This document shows, piece after piece, positions 25,566-34,883 of a stretch of DNA of 64,000 nucleotides. The notes under the pieces were generated by a model that saw only the letters and a list, made by a program, of their open reading frames with translations, was not told where the DNA came from and made no database searches. Each line of letters begins with the position of its first letter. Within the stretch, counting starts at the first letter, position 1. The translations under genes and the position numbers were made by a program. Source of the stretch: Parafrankia discariae (GTDB lineage: Bacteria; Actinomycetota; Actinomycetes; Frankiales; Frankiaceae); the NCBI RefSeq assembly GCF_000373365.1, contig NZ_KB891103.1, positions 367,474 to 431,473 of the forward strand. The letters are read 5' to 3'.

Positions 25566-28295
25566 GTGACGACGGTGTCCGTCTCAGAGACGGTGTCTGT
25601 CCAGGCGCGGATCGCCGCGGAGCTGGGCGTGCGCGAGGGGCAGGTGGCCTCGGCGATCGACCTGCTCGACGGCGGGGCGACAGTGCCGTTCATCGCCCGG
25701 TACCGCAAGGAGGTGACCGGCACCCTCGACGACGCCCAGCTGCGGACCCTCGAGGAGCGGCTGCGGTACCTGCGGGAGCTGGCGGAGCGGCGCGCGGCGA
25801 TCCTGGAGTCCATCCGGAGCCAGGGCAAGCTCGACGACGCCCTCGAGGCGCAGATCATGGCCGCCGACACCAAGGCCCGCCTGGAGGACATCTACCTCCC
25901 CTACAAGCCGAAGCGCCGGACGAAGGCGCAGATCGCGCGCGAGGCCGGGCTGGAGCCGCTCGCGGACGCGCTGCTGGCCGACCGCTCGCTCGACCCCCGG
26001 GCGGAGGCGGAGCGTTACGTCGACGCCGAGAAGGGCGTCGCCGACGCCACCGTGGCGCTCGAGGGCGCCCGCGCCATCCTGGTGGAGCGCTTCGCCGAGG
26101 ACGCCGACCTGATCGGCGCGCTGCGCGAGCAGATGTGGTCCCGCGGGTATCTCGTCAGCCGGGTCCGCGAGGGCAAGGAGGCCGACGGCGCGAAGTTCGC
26201 CGACTACTTCGACTTCGCCGAGCCGTTCACGAAGCTGCCGTCCCACCGGATCCTCGCGATGTTCCGCGGGGAGAAGGAGGAGATCCTCGATCTCACCCTG
26301 GAGCCGGACGAGCCCGCCGACCCGGCGGAGCCCCCGGCCCCCGGCCCCACCGACTACGAGCGGCGCATCGCCGAGCGCTTCGACATCGCCGACGCCGGCC
26401 GCCCGGCCGACCGCTGGCTGCTCGACGCGGTGCGCTGGGCCTGGCGGACCCGGGTCCTCGTCCACCTCGGCGTCGACCTCCGCATGCGGCTGTGGACGTC
26501 CGCGGAGGACACCGCCGTACGCGTGTTCGCGGCGAACCTGCGTGACCTGCTGCTCGCCGCCCCCGCCGGGGAGCGGCGCACCATGGGCCTCGACCCGGGG
26601 TTCCGCACCGGCGTCAAGGTGGCGGTGGTCGACGCGACCGGGAAGGCCGTCGCCACCGACACGATCTACCCGCACGTCCCGGCCCGGCGCTGGGACGACT
26701 CCCTGGCCACTCTGGCCCGGCTGGCCGCCGAGCACGGCGTGGAGCTGATCGCCATCGGCAACGGGACGGCCTCCCGGGAGACCGACAAGCTGGCCGACGA
26801 CCTGATCCGCCGGCATCCCGAGCTGAAGCTGACCAAGGTGATGGTGTCCGAGGCCGGTGCCTCGGTGTACTCCGCCTCCGCCTACGCGTCCCAGGAACTG
26901 CCCTCGATGGACGTCTCGCTGCGCGGCGCGGTGTCCATCGCGCGCCGCCTGCAGGACCCGCTCGCCGAGCTCGTCAAGATCGACCCGAAGTCGATCGGGG
27001 TCGGCCAGTACCAGCACGACCTCTCCGAGGCCCGGATGTCGTCCTCCCTGGACGCCGTCGTCGAGGACTGCGTGAACGCGGTCGGCGTGGACGTCAACAC
27101 CGCCTCGGCACCGCTGCTCTCCCGGGTCTCCGGCATCAGCGGCGGGCTGGCCGACAACATCGTCCGCCACCGGGACACCAACGGGCCGTTCCGGTCGCGG
27201 ACCGGCCTGCTGGAGGTGGCCCGGCTGGGCCCGAAGGCGTTCGAGCAGTGCGCCGGCTTCCTGCGGATCACCGGCGGCGACGACCCGCTCGACAGCTCCA
27301 GCGTGCACCCGGAGTCCTACCCGGTCGTCCGGCGGATCCTGACGGTGACCGGTGGCGACCTGCGCGCGCTGATCGGCGATACGAAGACGCTGCGCTCGCT
27401 GAAGCCCACCGAGTTCGTCGACGACACGGTCGGCCTGCCGACGGTGACCGACATCCTCGCCGAGCTGGAGAAGCCCGGCCGCGACCCGCGGCCGGCGTTC
27501 AAGACCGCCGAGTTCACCGAGGGCGTCGAGACCCTCGCCGACCTGGTGCCGGGGATGGTCCTCGAGGGTGTGGTGACCAACGTCGCCGCCTTCGGCGCCT
27601 TCGTCGACATCGGCGTGCACCAGGACGGCCTCGTCCATGTCTCGGCGATGTCGAAGAACTTCGTCAGCGACCCCCGCGAGGTCGCCAAGCCCGGGGACAT
27701 CGTGCGGGTGAAGGTCCTCGACGTCGACATCCCGCGCAAGCGCATCTCGCTCACCCTGCGCCTGGACGACGAGCCGGGCGCGGCGGACGCCGGCGGCGGG
27801 CAGAGCGGTCAGGGCGGTGAGCGGCGCGCGGGCCGCGGTGGCCGCGGTGGGCAGATCCGCGGTGGCGCCGGTGGCGCCGGCCGGAGCCAGGAGCGTGACG
27901 GGGGGCCGCCCGCCGACCAGCAGGGCGGCCGGCAGGCGGCGGCGGCCGGCGGCGGGCAGCCGGGTGGCGGCCAGCCCGGAGGCGGGCGTGGCGGTCCGGG
28001 TCAGCGTGGCGGCCCCGGCCAGCGGGGTGGTCCGGGCCAGCGCGGTGGCGGTGGCGCGGGTCAGCGCGGCGGTGCCGGTGGCGCGGGTGGCGGTCAGCGC
28101 GGTGGCGGTGCTGGCGGTGGCGGTGCTGGCGGTGGCGGTGGCGGTGGCCAGCGCGGTGCGGGCCACCGTGGCGGGCGGACCGACGGGGCCATCGCCGACG
28201 CGCTGCGCCGCGCCGGTCTGGTCACCGGCGACGAGGTCACCCTCAGCGGCAACCAGGACGACGCGCGCGACAGCCGCCGTCGCGGGCGCCGCTAG
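25566..28295 (+). CDS. tex: Tex-family transcription accessory protein with RGG tail
   Basis: A 909-residue Tex protein. In order: the N-terminal Tex helical domain (VSVQARIAAELGVREGQVAS then IDLLDGGATVPFIARYRKEV), a YqgF/RuvC-like domain from about residue 339 (MGLDPGFRTGVKVAVVD), helix-hairpin-helix repeats (about 500-570), and an S1 RNA-binding domain from about residue 664 (LEGVVTNVAAFGAFVDIGVH). Tex binds RNA and influences transcription and stress survival. The GTG at 25566 fits the family N terminus. Unusually, about 170 residues follow S1: a Gly/Gln/Arg-rich tail with repeated GPGQRGG and AGGGGAGGGG units, then a short conserved-looking end (IADALRRAGLVTGDEVTLSG). Confidence 0.95.
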   Translation: MTTVSVSETVSVQARIAAELGVREGQVASAIDLLDGGATVPFIARYRKEVTGTLDDAQLRTLEERLRYLRELAERRAAILESIRSQGKLDDALEAQIMAADTKARLEDIYLPYKPKRRTKAQIAREAGLEPLADALLADRSLDPRAEAERYVDAEKGVADATVALEGARAILVERFAEDADLIGALREQMWSRGYLVSRVREGKEADGAKFADYFDFAEPFTKLPSHRILAMFRGEKEEILDLTLEPDEPADPAEPPAPGPTDYERRIAERFDIADAGRPADRWLLDAVRWAWRTRVLVHLGVDLRMRLWTSAEDTAVRVFAANLRDLLLAAPAGERRTMGLDPGFRTGVKVAVVDATGKAVATDTIYPHVPARRWDDSLATLARLAAEHGVELIAIGNGTASRETDKLADDLIRRHPELKLTKVMVSEAGASVYSASAYASQELPSMDVSLRGAVSIARRLQDPLAELVKIDPKSIGVGQYQHDLSEARMSSSLDAVVEDCVNAVGVDVNTASAPLLSRVSGISGGLADNIVRHRDTNGPFRSRTGLLEVARLGPKAFEQCAGFLRITGGDDPLDSSSVHPESYPVVRRILTVTGGDLRALIGDTKTLRSLKPTEFVDDTVGLPTVTDILAELEKPGRDPRPAFKTAEFTEGVETLADLVPGMVLEGVVTNVAAFGAFVDIGVHQDGLVHVSAMSKNFVSDPREVAKPGDIVRVKVLDVDIPRKRISLTLRLDDEPGAADAGGGQSGQGGERRAGRGGRGGQIRGGAGGAGRSQERDGGPPADQQGGRQAAAAGGGQPGGGQPGGGRGGPGQRGGPGQRGGPGQRGGGGAGQRGGAGGAGGGQRGGGAGGGGAGGGGGGGQRGAGHRGGRTDGAIADALRRAGLVTGDEVTLSGNQDDARDSRRRGRR

Positions 28296-28314
28296 CCGCG
28301 CCCGGATTTCGCTC

Positions 28315-28365
28315 CGAAGGGTGTTGCCTCAGCCGCGCCTGTACCGGCTGGGGCAACACCCTTCG
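28315..28365. terminator. strong hairpin terminator after tex
   Basis: A 21-bp stem (28315-28335 with 28345-28365) closed by a 9-nt loop, with a single G-U pair. There is no U-tract, as is common in actinomycetes. It lies between the convergent tex and lyase genes and can serve both. Confidence 0.9.
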
Positions 28366-28519
28366 ACGAGTGTGGATCTTCCTGGTGAGATCAGCGGCTG
28401 GGCGATCTCACCGGCAGCGCTGACCGCGGCCTGGCTCCCACGGTCGGTACCTGGGGAACCATGTCACCGGGTGCGCGTCACGTAAGCCAGCGGGAACCGT
28501 ACCGGGCCCGTCGGCCAGG

Positions 28520-29419
28520 TCAGCATGAGCTGGCGGGGCCGGCCTGGATGAACCGGTCGGAGACCACGAAGGTGGCGAAGTCGGCGTACTGGTCGATGGG
28601 GCTGGCCCAGCTCAGGTCATCGCCGCCGAAGAAGGTGGAGAAGAAGACGCCCTCGATGCGCAGCGCCGGCGTGCTGCGGTAGAAAAGACCGCCCTGGTGG
28701 AAGACCTCACGACCGTCGACCCAGACCGTCACCGATCCGTCCGCCGCCTGCGGACTGTTCAGACAAACCCGTTGCTGAATGGCCGCCCACCTCCCCGGGA
28801 CGAATTTCCAGCTCCCCAGGCCAAGCGTCGTACCGTACTCTTTCGAGCGTGGGAGGTAGGCGTACACCTGTCCCTTTCCGCCGGCCCGCCACATGTATCG
28901 CGTCGAGAATCCATTCGTACCGTCCGGGGTGTTTCCACCGGCCACGTGGGTGCCGCCGAAGAATCCCGGAAGCTTGCCACCTCGGGCGAACTGGAAACCC
29001 TCCTGGAACCGGACACGGTAGCTCAGGAAGAGGTCGTCGGCGGGTCCGTCGCGAAGCTGGAGATAGACCTGGGCACCGCCGGAGGGGGCCCCGTCCTGTT
29101 CCACGGAGAGCTGGCTGGCCGAACCCGCCGGATAGCTGACCCGGATGTGTTTCCAGCCGCAGCCCGCCTCCGGCCGCTCCACGGTGACGTCGTCCAGGCC
29201 GAAGGCACCCCGCCGGCGCATGATCAGCTCGTCACCGAAGAAGCTCTGCAGCCGTGGGGGCATCGGCGGTGTCGCCGGGGCACTCAGCCCGTTCGGCTCG
29301 GGCACTTCGGGCTCCGGCCGGTGCTCGTCCGGCCCGGTGGTGCAGCCCGCGGCACCCACGGCGCCCGCGGCGCCGAGCAACGCCGTCAGAATCGCTCCTC
29401 TTCGCGACAGTACGGTCAT
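28520..29419 (-). CDS. polysaccharide lyase (PL14-like) lipoprotein
   Basis: A 299-residue exported protein. The N terminus has a positively charged start, a hydrophobic stretch and AAGAVGAAGC, a probable lipobox, so it is likely lipid-anchored outside the cell. The body matches family-14 polysaccharide lyases (alginate or glucuronan lyases): GGKLPGFFGGTHVAGGNTPD, then GFSTRYMWRAGGKGQVYAYL, a GLGSWKFVPGRWAAIQQRVC block and FFSTFFGGDDLSWASPIDQY. It would cleave uronic-acid polymers by beta-elimination. It lies 349 nt downstream of the acyltransferase on the same strand, as the last gene of the polyuronate locus, and could trim or release the polymer, as AlgL does in alginate producers. Confidence 0.85.
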   Translation of the reverse strand: MTVLSRRGAILTALLGAAGAVGAAGCTTGPDEHRPEPEVPEPNGLSAPATPPMPPRLQSFFGDELIMRRRGAFGLDDVTVERPEAGCGWKHIRVSYPAGSASQLSVEQDGAPSGGAQVYLQLRDGPADDLFLSYRVRFQEGFQFARGGKLPGFFGGTHVAGGNTPDGTNGFSTRYMWRAGGKGQVYAYLPRSKEYGTTLGLGSWKFVPGRWAAIQQRVCLNSPQAADGSVTVWVDGREVFHQGGLFYRSTPALRIEGVFFSTFFGGDDLSWASPIDQYADFATFVVSDRFIQAGPASSC

Positions 29420-29768
29420 CGCGATGCCCCCCGACCCGCATTTCGCCCGCCTGGCCCGCCGCCGACGATTTCACCTGTCGGCGCGCGGCACGATCTCCCG
29501 AAAGCGCGAACCACGAATTCGAATCATCCGCGCCGGCTGGAATTCTAGCCCCGGGCCGGACGGCGCCCGGGCATGACGCCGACCCGGCACGCCGACCGGC
29601 ACGCCGACCGGCGGTGACCCCGGCGGCAGTCCCGGCACCGGCCGGCTTTCTTGCCCTTTAATGTCGCGCTCGCCGTTTCGTGAGCTGATGCGGTCCGATT
29701 CTTTCCCGAAGGGGCGAGCAGAACACGAAAGGGTCAACAGAACGACGGTATCCGGGGTCTTTTTCGGG
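29420..29768. other. spacer between acyltransferase and lyase genes
   Basis: This stretch has no supported gene. It is slightly less GC-rich than its surroundings and probably carries a separate promoter for the lyase. Short direct repeats GGCACGCCGACC occur near 29587-29612. Confidence 0.45.
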
Positions 29769-32072
29769 TCATCCGGCCAGCCGGATCAGTTCCGGGCCCA
29801 GATACGACGCCAGAGTGGTGGAGTAGGTACCGGTGATGTGGCTCTTGTCGTAGTAGACGACCGTGTCGCCGATGATCGGCGGGCACTGTTCCTTCGCGCA
29901 CAGCCACGGCACCGGGTCGACCAGCATCGCGCCACCGTCACGGGCACCGTTGGTCTCGATGGCCCGCTGCGGTTCGGTCAGTTTCGCGTCGGAGACCCGT
30001 ACGACACACCGGCGGATGTTCGACGGATTCCTGGCCAGACAGTCCGGGACGTCGAATCCCGGGTAGGGCGTGTCCGAGATGAACACGACCTTGGCGCCGG
30101 TCGAGCGCAGCGTGCGCACGAGGCTCGCCATCCCGCCGGCGCCCACCCGGATGGCCTCGGTGCGCGCCTCGGAACCGACGATGACCAGATCCGGGTGGAG
30201 CGCGCCGATCCTGGCGAGGACCTCCGCCCGCCAGGTGTTGCACTCGGTGTAGACCCGTTTCAGGGTTTCCAGCACGAAGTCCTGGTAGTCGGCCGGTGGG
30301 CAGCCGCCCTTCGTGTAGGGGATCAGCCGCCAGCCGCGCTCGCGGCTGACCTCGTTCATCGCGTTGAACCACTGGTTCGCGTGCGAGTCGCCGTAGAGGA
30401 CGACCGTCCGGTGGCCGTTCGGGTCCCCGTAGACGCAGTCGGTGGGCGTGCTGGCGGTGATCGACGCGTAACACCTGTTCGCCTTGTAGTCGAACGGGAC
30501 CTGTTCCAGCGACGGCCGCAGCCCCGCCGGCAGCCCCGGCAGATCCAGCGACCGCTCGATCACCCGGGACAGGGCGGTGGACGCCCCCGCCGCCCCCACT
30601 GTTCCCTCGACGCCAGCCACTCCGGCGGCACCCGCCACTCCGGCGGCACCCGCCACTCCGGCGCCACCCGCCACTCCGGCGCCACCCGCCACTCCGGCGC
30701 CACCCGCCACTCCGGCGCCACCCGGTCCTCCCGCCGGGCCGGCCGCCAGGCCGGGGGCCGGCGTCCCACCGCCGGTGGTGGGGATGGCCGCGACCTGGCC
30801 CACGGCGAGCGCCACCGCCACCGCGGTGCCGGCCAGGCATCCACCGAGGCCGAGACCGACCGCCGGCCGGCGGACCAGCACCGCCCGGGTCCGGACCGGG
30901 TTCTCGACCGCGTGGTAGGTGACGGCGGCCAGGACCAGCGAGCCCAGGACGGCGGCGACCTTCCCGGCCGTCCCGAGAGGTGCCCCGGCGGCCTCCGGCC
31001 AGAGCACCAGCACCGGCCAGTGCCACAGGTACCACGAGTAGCTGAGGCGGCCCACCACCTGCAGCGGCCACCGCCGCAGCAGCAGCTCGGCACCCCGGCG
31101 TGGCCCGGCGCACCCACCGGCGATCACGAACGCCGAGCCCGCGACCGGCAGCAGCGCCGCCAGCCCCGGGTACTGCGTGCTCTCGTCGAACCGCGCCGCG
31201 GCGATCAGGATCCCCAGCAGGCCCAGCCAGCTCAGCTGGGACGACAGCGCGCGGGGCATCCGGGCGAACGCGGGCGCGCCGAGCGCGACCAGCGCCCCCG
31301 CCGCCAGCTCCCACGCACGGGTGTGGCTCCCGAAGTAGGCCCACGGCGCCGACCGCGGCGTGAGCAGCACGCTGAGGGCCAGCGAGCCGCCGAACACCGC
31401 GACGAGCACGACGAACACCCGCCCCGTGCGGACCGGTCCGGTGCCGGCCGGTCCGGTGCCGGCCGGTCCGGTCCCGGCCGGTCCGGTCCCGGCCGGTGCG
31501 GTCCCGGCTGGCCCGGTGCGGACCGCTCCGCCGCGGCCCCGGTGCGAGCCTCCGGCGATCACCGTGGTGACGACCACCAGCACCAGCGGCCACAGGGCGT
31601 AGAACTGCTCCTCGACGGCGAGCGACCAGAAGTGCTGGAACGGGGACGGCGGACCGTCCGCCCGCAGGTAGTCCGTCCCGGCCTGGGCGAGCCGGATGTT
31701 GATCGCCGACACGGCGGAGAACGCGGCGTCCACGCTGATCGAGTGCAGGCGCAGCGGTGACGCCCACCGCCAGGCGGCCACCATCGTCGCGACGATGACC
31801 ACCGTCGCCACCGGGATGATCCGCCGCGCCCGCCGGGCGTAGAAGCCCCGCAGCGAGATCCGCCCGCTGGCGGCCCGTTCGGCGAGCAGCTGCCTGGTGA
31901 TGAGGAAGCCCGAGATCACGAAGAAGACATCCACGCCGACGAACCCGCCGGCGACGGCGAGCCCGGAGTGGCCGAGCACGACCAGGGCCACCGCGACCGC
32001 GCGCAGCCCCTCGATGTCCGGCCGGAATTTCCTGAGCCGGGCGTCCCCGCCGGCCACCTCAGACTCCGGCAC
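29769..32072 (-). CDS. OafA/YrhL-type O-acyltransferase with SGNH domain
   Basis: A 767-residue integral membrane protein. The N-terminal acyltransferase-3 domain (PDIEGLRAVAVALVVLGHSG, FVGVDVFFVISGFLITRQLL, FYARRARRIIPVATVVIVAT, HFWSLAVEEQFYALWPLVLV) has about 10 membrane segments. The periplasmic SGNH-like domain begins around VVLYGDSHANQWFNAMNEVS. Such enzymes O-acetylate exported glycans. Two low-complexity linkers, one of repeated AGTGP units and one of repeated GVAGGA units, come from tandem DNA repeats. The GTG start lies 14 nt inside the upstream epimerase-like gene. In this locus it is the natural candidate for acetylating the polymer, the job done by AlgI/J/F in alginate producers. 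Confidence 0.9.
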   Translation of the reverse strand: MPESEVAGGDARLRKFRPDIEGLRAVAVALVVLGHSGLAVAGGFVGVDVFFVISGFLITRQLLAERAASGRISLRGFYARRARRIIPVATVVIVATMVAAWRWASPLRLHSISVDAAFSAVSAINIRLAQAGTDYLRADGPPSPFQHFWSLAVEEQFYALWPLVLVVVTTVIAGGSHRGRGGAVRTGPAGTAPAGTGPAGTGPAGTGPAGTGPVRTGRVFVVLVAVFGGSLALSVLLTPRSAPWAYFGSHTRAWELAAGALVALGAPAFARMPRALSSQLSWLGLLGILIAAARFDESTQYPGLAALLPVAGSAFVIAGGCAGPRRGAELLLRRWPLQVVGRLSYSWYLWHWPVLVLWPEAAGAPLGTAGKVAAVLGSLVLAAVTYHAVENPVRTRAVLVRRPAVGLGLGGCLAGTAVAVALAVGQVAAIPTTGGGTPAPGLAAGPAGGPGGAGVAGGAGVAGGAGVAGGAGVAGAAGVAGAAGVAGVEGTVGAAGASTALSRVIERSLDLPGLPAGLRPSLEQVPFDYKANRCYASITASTPTDCVYGDPNGHRTVVLYGDSHANQWFNAMNEVSRERGWRLIPYTKGGCPPADYQDFVLETLKRVYTECNTWRAEVLARIGALHPDLVIVGSEARTEAIRVGAGGMASLVRTLRSTGAKVVFISDTPYPGFDVPDCLARNPSNIRRCVVRVSDAKLTEPQRAIETNGARDGGAMLVDPVPWLCAKEQCPPIIGDTVVYYDKSHITGTYSTTLASYLGPELIRLAG
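30617..30724. repeat. six 18-nt tandem repeats in acyltransferase gene
   Basis: Six head-to-tail copies of CCACTCCGGCGGCACCCG or a one-base variant. They encode GVAGGA/GVAGAA hexapeptides in the linker between the membrane domain and the SGNH domain. The high identity suggests recent expansion and likely length variation between strains. Confidence 0.92.
31435..31524. repeat. six 15-nt tandem repeats in acyltransferase gene
   Basis: Six copies of GGTCCGGTGCCGGCC or close variants encode AGTGP-type pentapeptides in a loop between two membrane segments. The frame is maintained throughout. Confidence 0.9.
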
Positions 32073-33546
32073 CGAACGCCGGCCGGCCGGTCACCCGCGC
32101 CCGACGCCGACGGGCGAGGCCGGTGACGCCGCTGAGCAGGACCAGCACGAGCGGCACCGACGCCCAGATCCCGACGAGCACCCGGGTGCGCCACTGGTCG
32201 CCGTTGTCGCGCAGCGTGTTCCCGTCGAGATCGGTCCCCTGCGCCGCGAGCTGGTTGTCGACGATCGTGTTGCCCCGTACCCGGAGGTTCTCCGCGCCGC
32301 CGCGGACGTGCAGGCCCACCCGGTTCCCGGTGACCGTGTTCTGCTCGACGACGTTGTCGGGTGAGGAGGCGAGCACGATGCCGTCACCGCGGTTGCCGCT
32401 GGCGGTGTTGCCGACGATGCGGTTCCCGGTGCTCGAGGCGTCCATCATGATGCCGTTGAGCCGGTTGTCCCGGGTGATGTTGCCGGCCACGACACCGCCG
32501 GTGACGAAGTCGGAGAAGATGATGCCGTGCCGGCCGTTGCGCTCGCTGACGTTGTTGCGCACCGAGATCCCGGTCGAGTGGCTGTGCGGGTCGACGCCGT
32601 AGAGCGTGTTGTCGTGGAACCAGTTCTGTTCGATGCTCACGTCACGGGCATGGTCCGTGTACGTCCCGATGAAGCTGTGGTCGACCTCGGAATGGGTCAT
32701 GCTCCCGGTGGAGCGGTCCGACCAGGAGACACCGTAGGAGCTGTTCCAGTCCCGTCCGAGATAGCTCAGGTGACTGCGGGTGATGGTGAGGGTCGCCGCG
32801 TTCGTGGCGACCACGAACGGCCGCTGCTCGTCGACGCTGCTCCGCTGCGAGTCGTCACTCGTCGTGCTCGGGCGGACGGCGACGCCGTCCAGCGCCAGCC
32901 GCCCGCCGTCCACGCCGAGCAGCACGCCGCGCCGGGCCACGAGCACCAGCTCCGAGACCGGAGCGGTGATCGTCAGTGACGCCCCGGGCGAGACGACGAG
33001 CGCGGCGGACACGGTGACCCGGCCGCGGCCGTCGTATCCGACCCACGAGGGGTCGTCGACCTTCTCGACGACGTCCAGCAGCCCGGTGACCGGCTGCCGC
33101 AGCGGGACGACCCGCTCCGGCCGGCCGCCGGCCAGCAGCGTGACCGCGCCGGGCCCCACCGCGATGCTGCGGATCTCCGGTGCCGGGCTGGTCCGCGCGT
33201 CGACGGTGTTGGGCGGCAGCCCCAGGATCACGTTGCTGAGCGGGTCGTAGGACGGTGTGTAGGCGTGCCGGTGGAAGTACTCGGTGGTCGAGGTGAGCTC
33301 CCGGTAGTCCCGGCCGACGGTCACGCTGAGGGTGACCGCGCTCAGCGCCGTCATCACGGCCAGCAGGAAGTGGACGCCCCGGCGGCGGGACCGCTCGCGC
33401 CGGGCCCGGGCGGCCGCCGTCACCGCGGCCCGCTCGCCCGGCGCCCGCGCCGGCTGCCGCACGGGCACCGCGGTCGGCAGGGTGGCCGTGTTGGCCGTGC
33501 TCGCCGAGCCCATCGAGTAGGGCTGGTCGGTCGGGTGGGTCGTCAT
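32059..33546 (-). CDS. membrane-anchored beta-helix protein, mannuronan C5-epimerase-like
   Basis: A 495-residue protein with a membrane segment at about 58-78, a right-handed parallel beta-helix (about 180-445) and a second membrane segment at about 456-477 before an Arg-rich tail. The repeats have the NNVSERNGRHGIIFSDFVTG style of the AlgG/CASH family. Residues 316-321 read YGVDPH, the catalytic signature of mannuronan C5-epimerases (YG-x-DPH); the next residue is Ser where AlgG has Asp. It would convert residues in an exported polyuronate. Start and stop overlap the neighbouring genes (ATGA with the GT2; 14 nt with the acyltransferase). Substrate specificity is inferred. Confidence 0.8.
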   Translation of the reverse strand: MTTHPTDQPYSMGSASTANTATLPTAVPVRQPARAPGERAAVTAAARARRERSRRRGVHFLLAVMTALSAVTLSVTVGRDYRELTSTTEYFHRHAYTPSYDPLSNVILGLPPNTVDARTSPAPEIRSIAVGPGAVTLLAGGRPERVVPLRQPVTGLLDVVEKVDDPSWVGYDGRGRVTVSAALVVSPGASLTITAPVSELVLVARRGVLLGVDGGRLALDGVAVRPSTTSDDSQRSSVDEQRPFVVATNAATLTITRSHLSYLGRDWNSSYGVSWSDRSTGSMTHSEVDHSFIGTYTDHARDVSIEQNWFHDNTLYGVDPHSHSTGISVRNNVSERNGRHGIIFSDFVTGGVVAGNITRDNRLNGIMMDASSTGNRIVGNTASGNRGDGIVLASSPDNVVEQNTVTGNRVGLHVRGGAENLRVRGNTIVDNQLAAQGTDLDGNTLRDNGDQWRTRVLVGIWASVPLVLVLLSGVTGLARRRRARVTGRPAFGAGV

Positions 33547-34883
33547 CGGTTTCCCTCCCCCGCGACGGACGCCGGCACGCGACCCCCGCCGGCCACCGCG
33601 TCGCCGTGCCGGGTGGCGCCGTCCCCGGTGGTGCCGTCGTCGTCCCGGTCGCGCTCACGCTGGCCGCTGGTGGCCGCGGTCTTGGCGATGACCTCGAAGC
33701 TGCGCGGATTCCCCATGTAGAGCGTCGCGACGAGCGCGACGATCGTGAACGTCGCCGTGACGGGTGCCAGGACCACGGCCGCGAGGCTCTGCAGGACGCG
33801 GTTGGTCCAGAATTTCGCGGTGCTCACCCCGGGCTGGCGCAGGCCGGCGTTGACCCAGCCACTCAGCCCGAAGTTCACCAGCCAGACCGCCAGCGAGCAC
33901 CAGAAGAGCGAATGCGCCCACCCGGCCACCTCGATCGTGTCGGTGAGAATCAGGACGACCGCCGAACCCGACGCGAGGAACGTGAACAGGCTGAGGAAGT
34001 ACCGGATCGCGATCCTGATCGCGGCGCCGAGCGGGAGCACGTCGCGGTTCACGATGGCGTGGATGTTGCCCCACATCCACCGGCGGCGCTGCTTGAAGTA
34101 GGCCTGCCACGTCCACGGTGAGGTGAGCTGGATGTACTCGTGGAAGAAGCCCCAGCGCAGACCGGCCGCCGCCGCGTTGCAGCCGAAGGTGAGATCCTCG
34201 GAGGCGAAGATCCGCCAGTTCCAGGTGACTGTCCGCTCGGTGTGGCCGGTGATGGTGAGGCCCTCCCCGTGGACGAAAAGCGGGCGCCCGAGGATTCCCT
34301 GGAAGGAGGAGCAGTAGGTCATGCAGTTGTGGAACCGCAGGTCGTCGATGTGGCTCAGGATGAAGTGCGCGAACGGCCCGCTGCCGTAGTCGATGCGCGG
34401 GGCCGTCACACCCTGGCAGATGTCGTAGTCGGCCGCGTAGGCGGTCTCGAGGTACTCCCACGTCGGCGACGTGTCGTCATCGAGAAACGTTATCTTCGTG
34501 TCGGCCGTGTCGTAGCCGAGGTGCTGGCGGACGATCCGGCTGAACTCCAGGGCACGGGCCTTGTACTGGGCCACGCAGGTGAAGTCCGTCGGCACCGTGA
34601 TGACCCGGTCCGCCTCGGGGTAGATGTCACCGTTCCCGGGCTCGTTGGTCACCCAGATCTCGTAGTTCATCGTCATCGGGAACGAGCGGATCTCCCGGAT
34701 GATCTCGTTGACGCGGTCCTGTTCCCGGCCGACGGTGGTGATCTGGATGATGTATCGCGAGAAGAGGTCCCGGTTCTGCCGGAAGGTCGTGTGGAACCAC
34801 CACTCGCCCGCGGCGAGGATGAAGATCTCGATCATCGGTCGGAGGAAGGCCACGAGCAGCAGCCAGGGCAGCCAGGTGCTCAT
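33543..34883 (-). CDS. processive GT2 glycosyltransferase, egghead/Alg8-like
   Basis: A 446-residue membrane glycosyltransferase. One hydrophobic segment precedes the catalytic domain and several follow it (about 285-395). The GT2 motifs are present: FLDDDTSP (Asp135-137), ASEDLTFG (Glu229-Asp230) and KQRRRWMWG (QxxRW at 265-269), the set seen in processive polymerases. Stretches such as VAQYKARALEFSRI and TSPWTWQAYFKQRRRWMWGN resemble egghead-type beta-1,4-mannosyltransferases. It should polymerise and extrude a beta-linked glycan, like Alg8 for mannuronan. It is co-translated with the dehydrogenase upstream and the epimerase-like gene downstream. The charged C-terminal tail is low complexity. 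Confidence 0.83.
   Translation of the reverse strand: MSTWLPWLLLVAFLRPMIEIFILAAGEWWFHTTFRQNRDLFSRYIIQITTVGREQDRVNEIIREIRSFPMTMNYEIWVTNEPGNGDIYPEADRVITVPTDFTCVAQYKARALEFSRIVRQHLGYDTADTKITFLDDDTSPTWEYLETAYAADYDICQGVTAPRIDYGSGPFAHFILSHIDDLRFHNCMTYCSSFQGILGRPLFVHGEGLTITGHTERTVTWNWRIFASEDLTFGCNAAAAGLRWGFFHEYIQLTSPWTWQAYFKQRRRWMWGNIHAIVNRDVLPLGAAIRIAIRYFLSLFTFLASGSAVVLILTDTIEVAGWAHSLFWCSLAVWLVNFGLSGWVNAGLRQPGVSTAKFWTNRVLQSLAAVVLAPVTATFTIVALVATLYMGNPRSFEVIAKTAATSGQRERDRDDDGTTGDGATRHGDAVAGGGRVPASVAGEGNR

Noticed and set aside
25584-28166. An 860-codon open frame antisense to tex
   Set aside because: It is the mirror of a highly GC-biased gene; its translation is Val/Arg/Gly-rich without domains, while tex is clear on the other strand.
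30617-30724. Regular repeats that might suggest a CRISPR array
   Set aside because: The units are contiguous, lack spacers, and keep the reading frame of the acyltransferase.
29661-31760. A 699-codon frame antisense to the acyltransferase
   Set aside because: Composition driven by GC bias and by the tandem repeats; the acyltransferase is supported by membrane and catalytic motifs.
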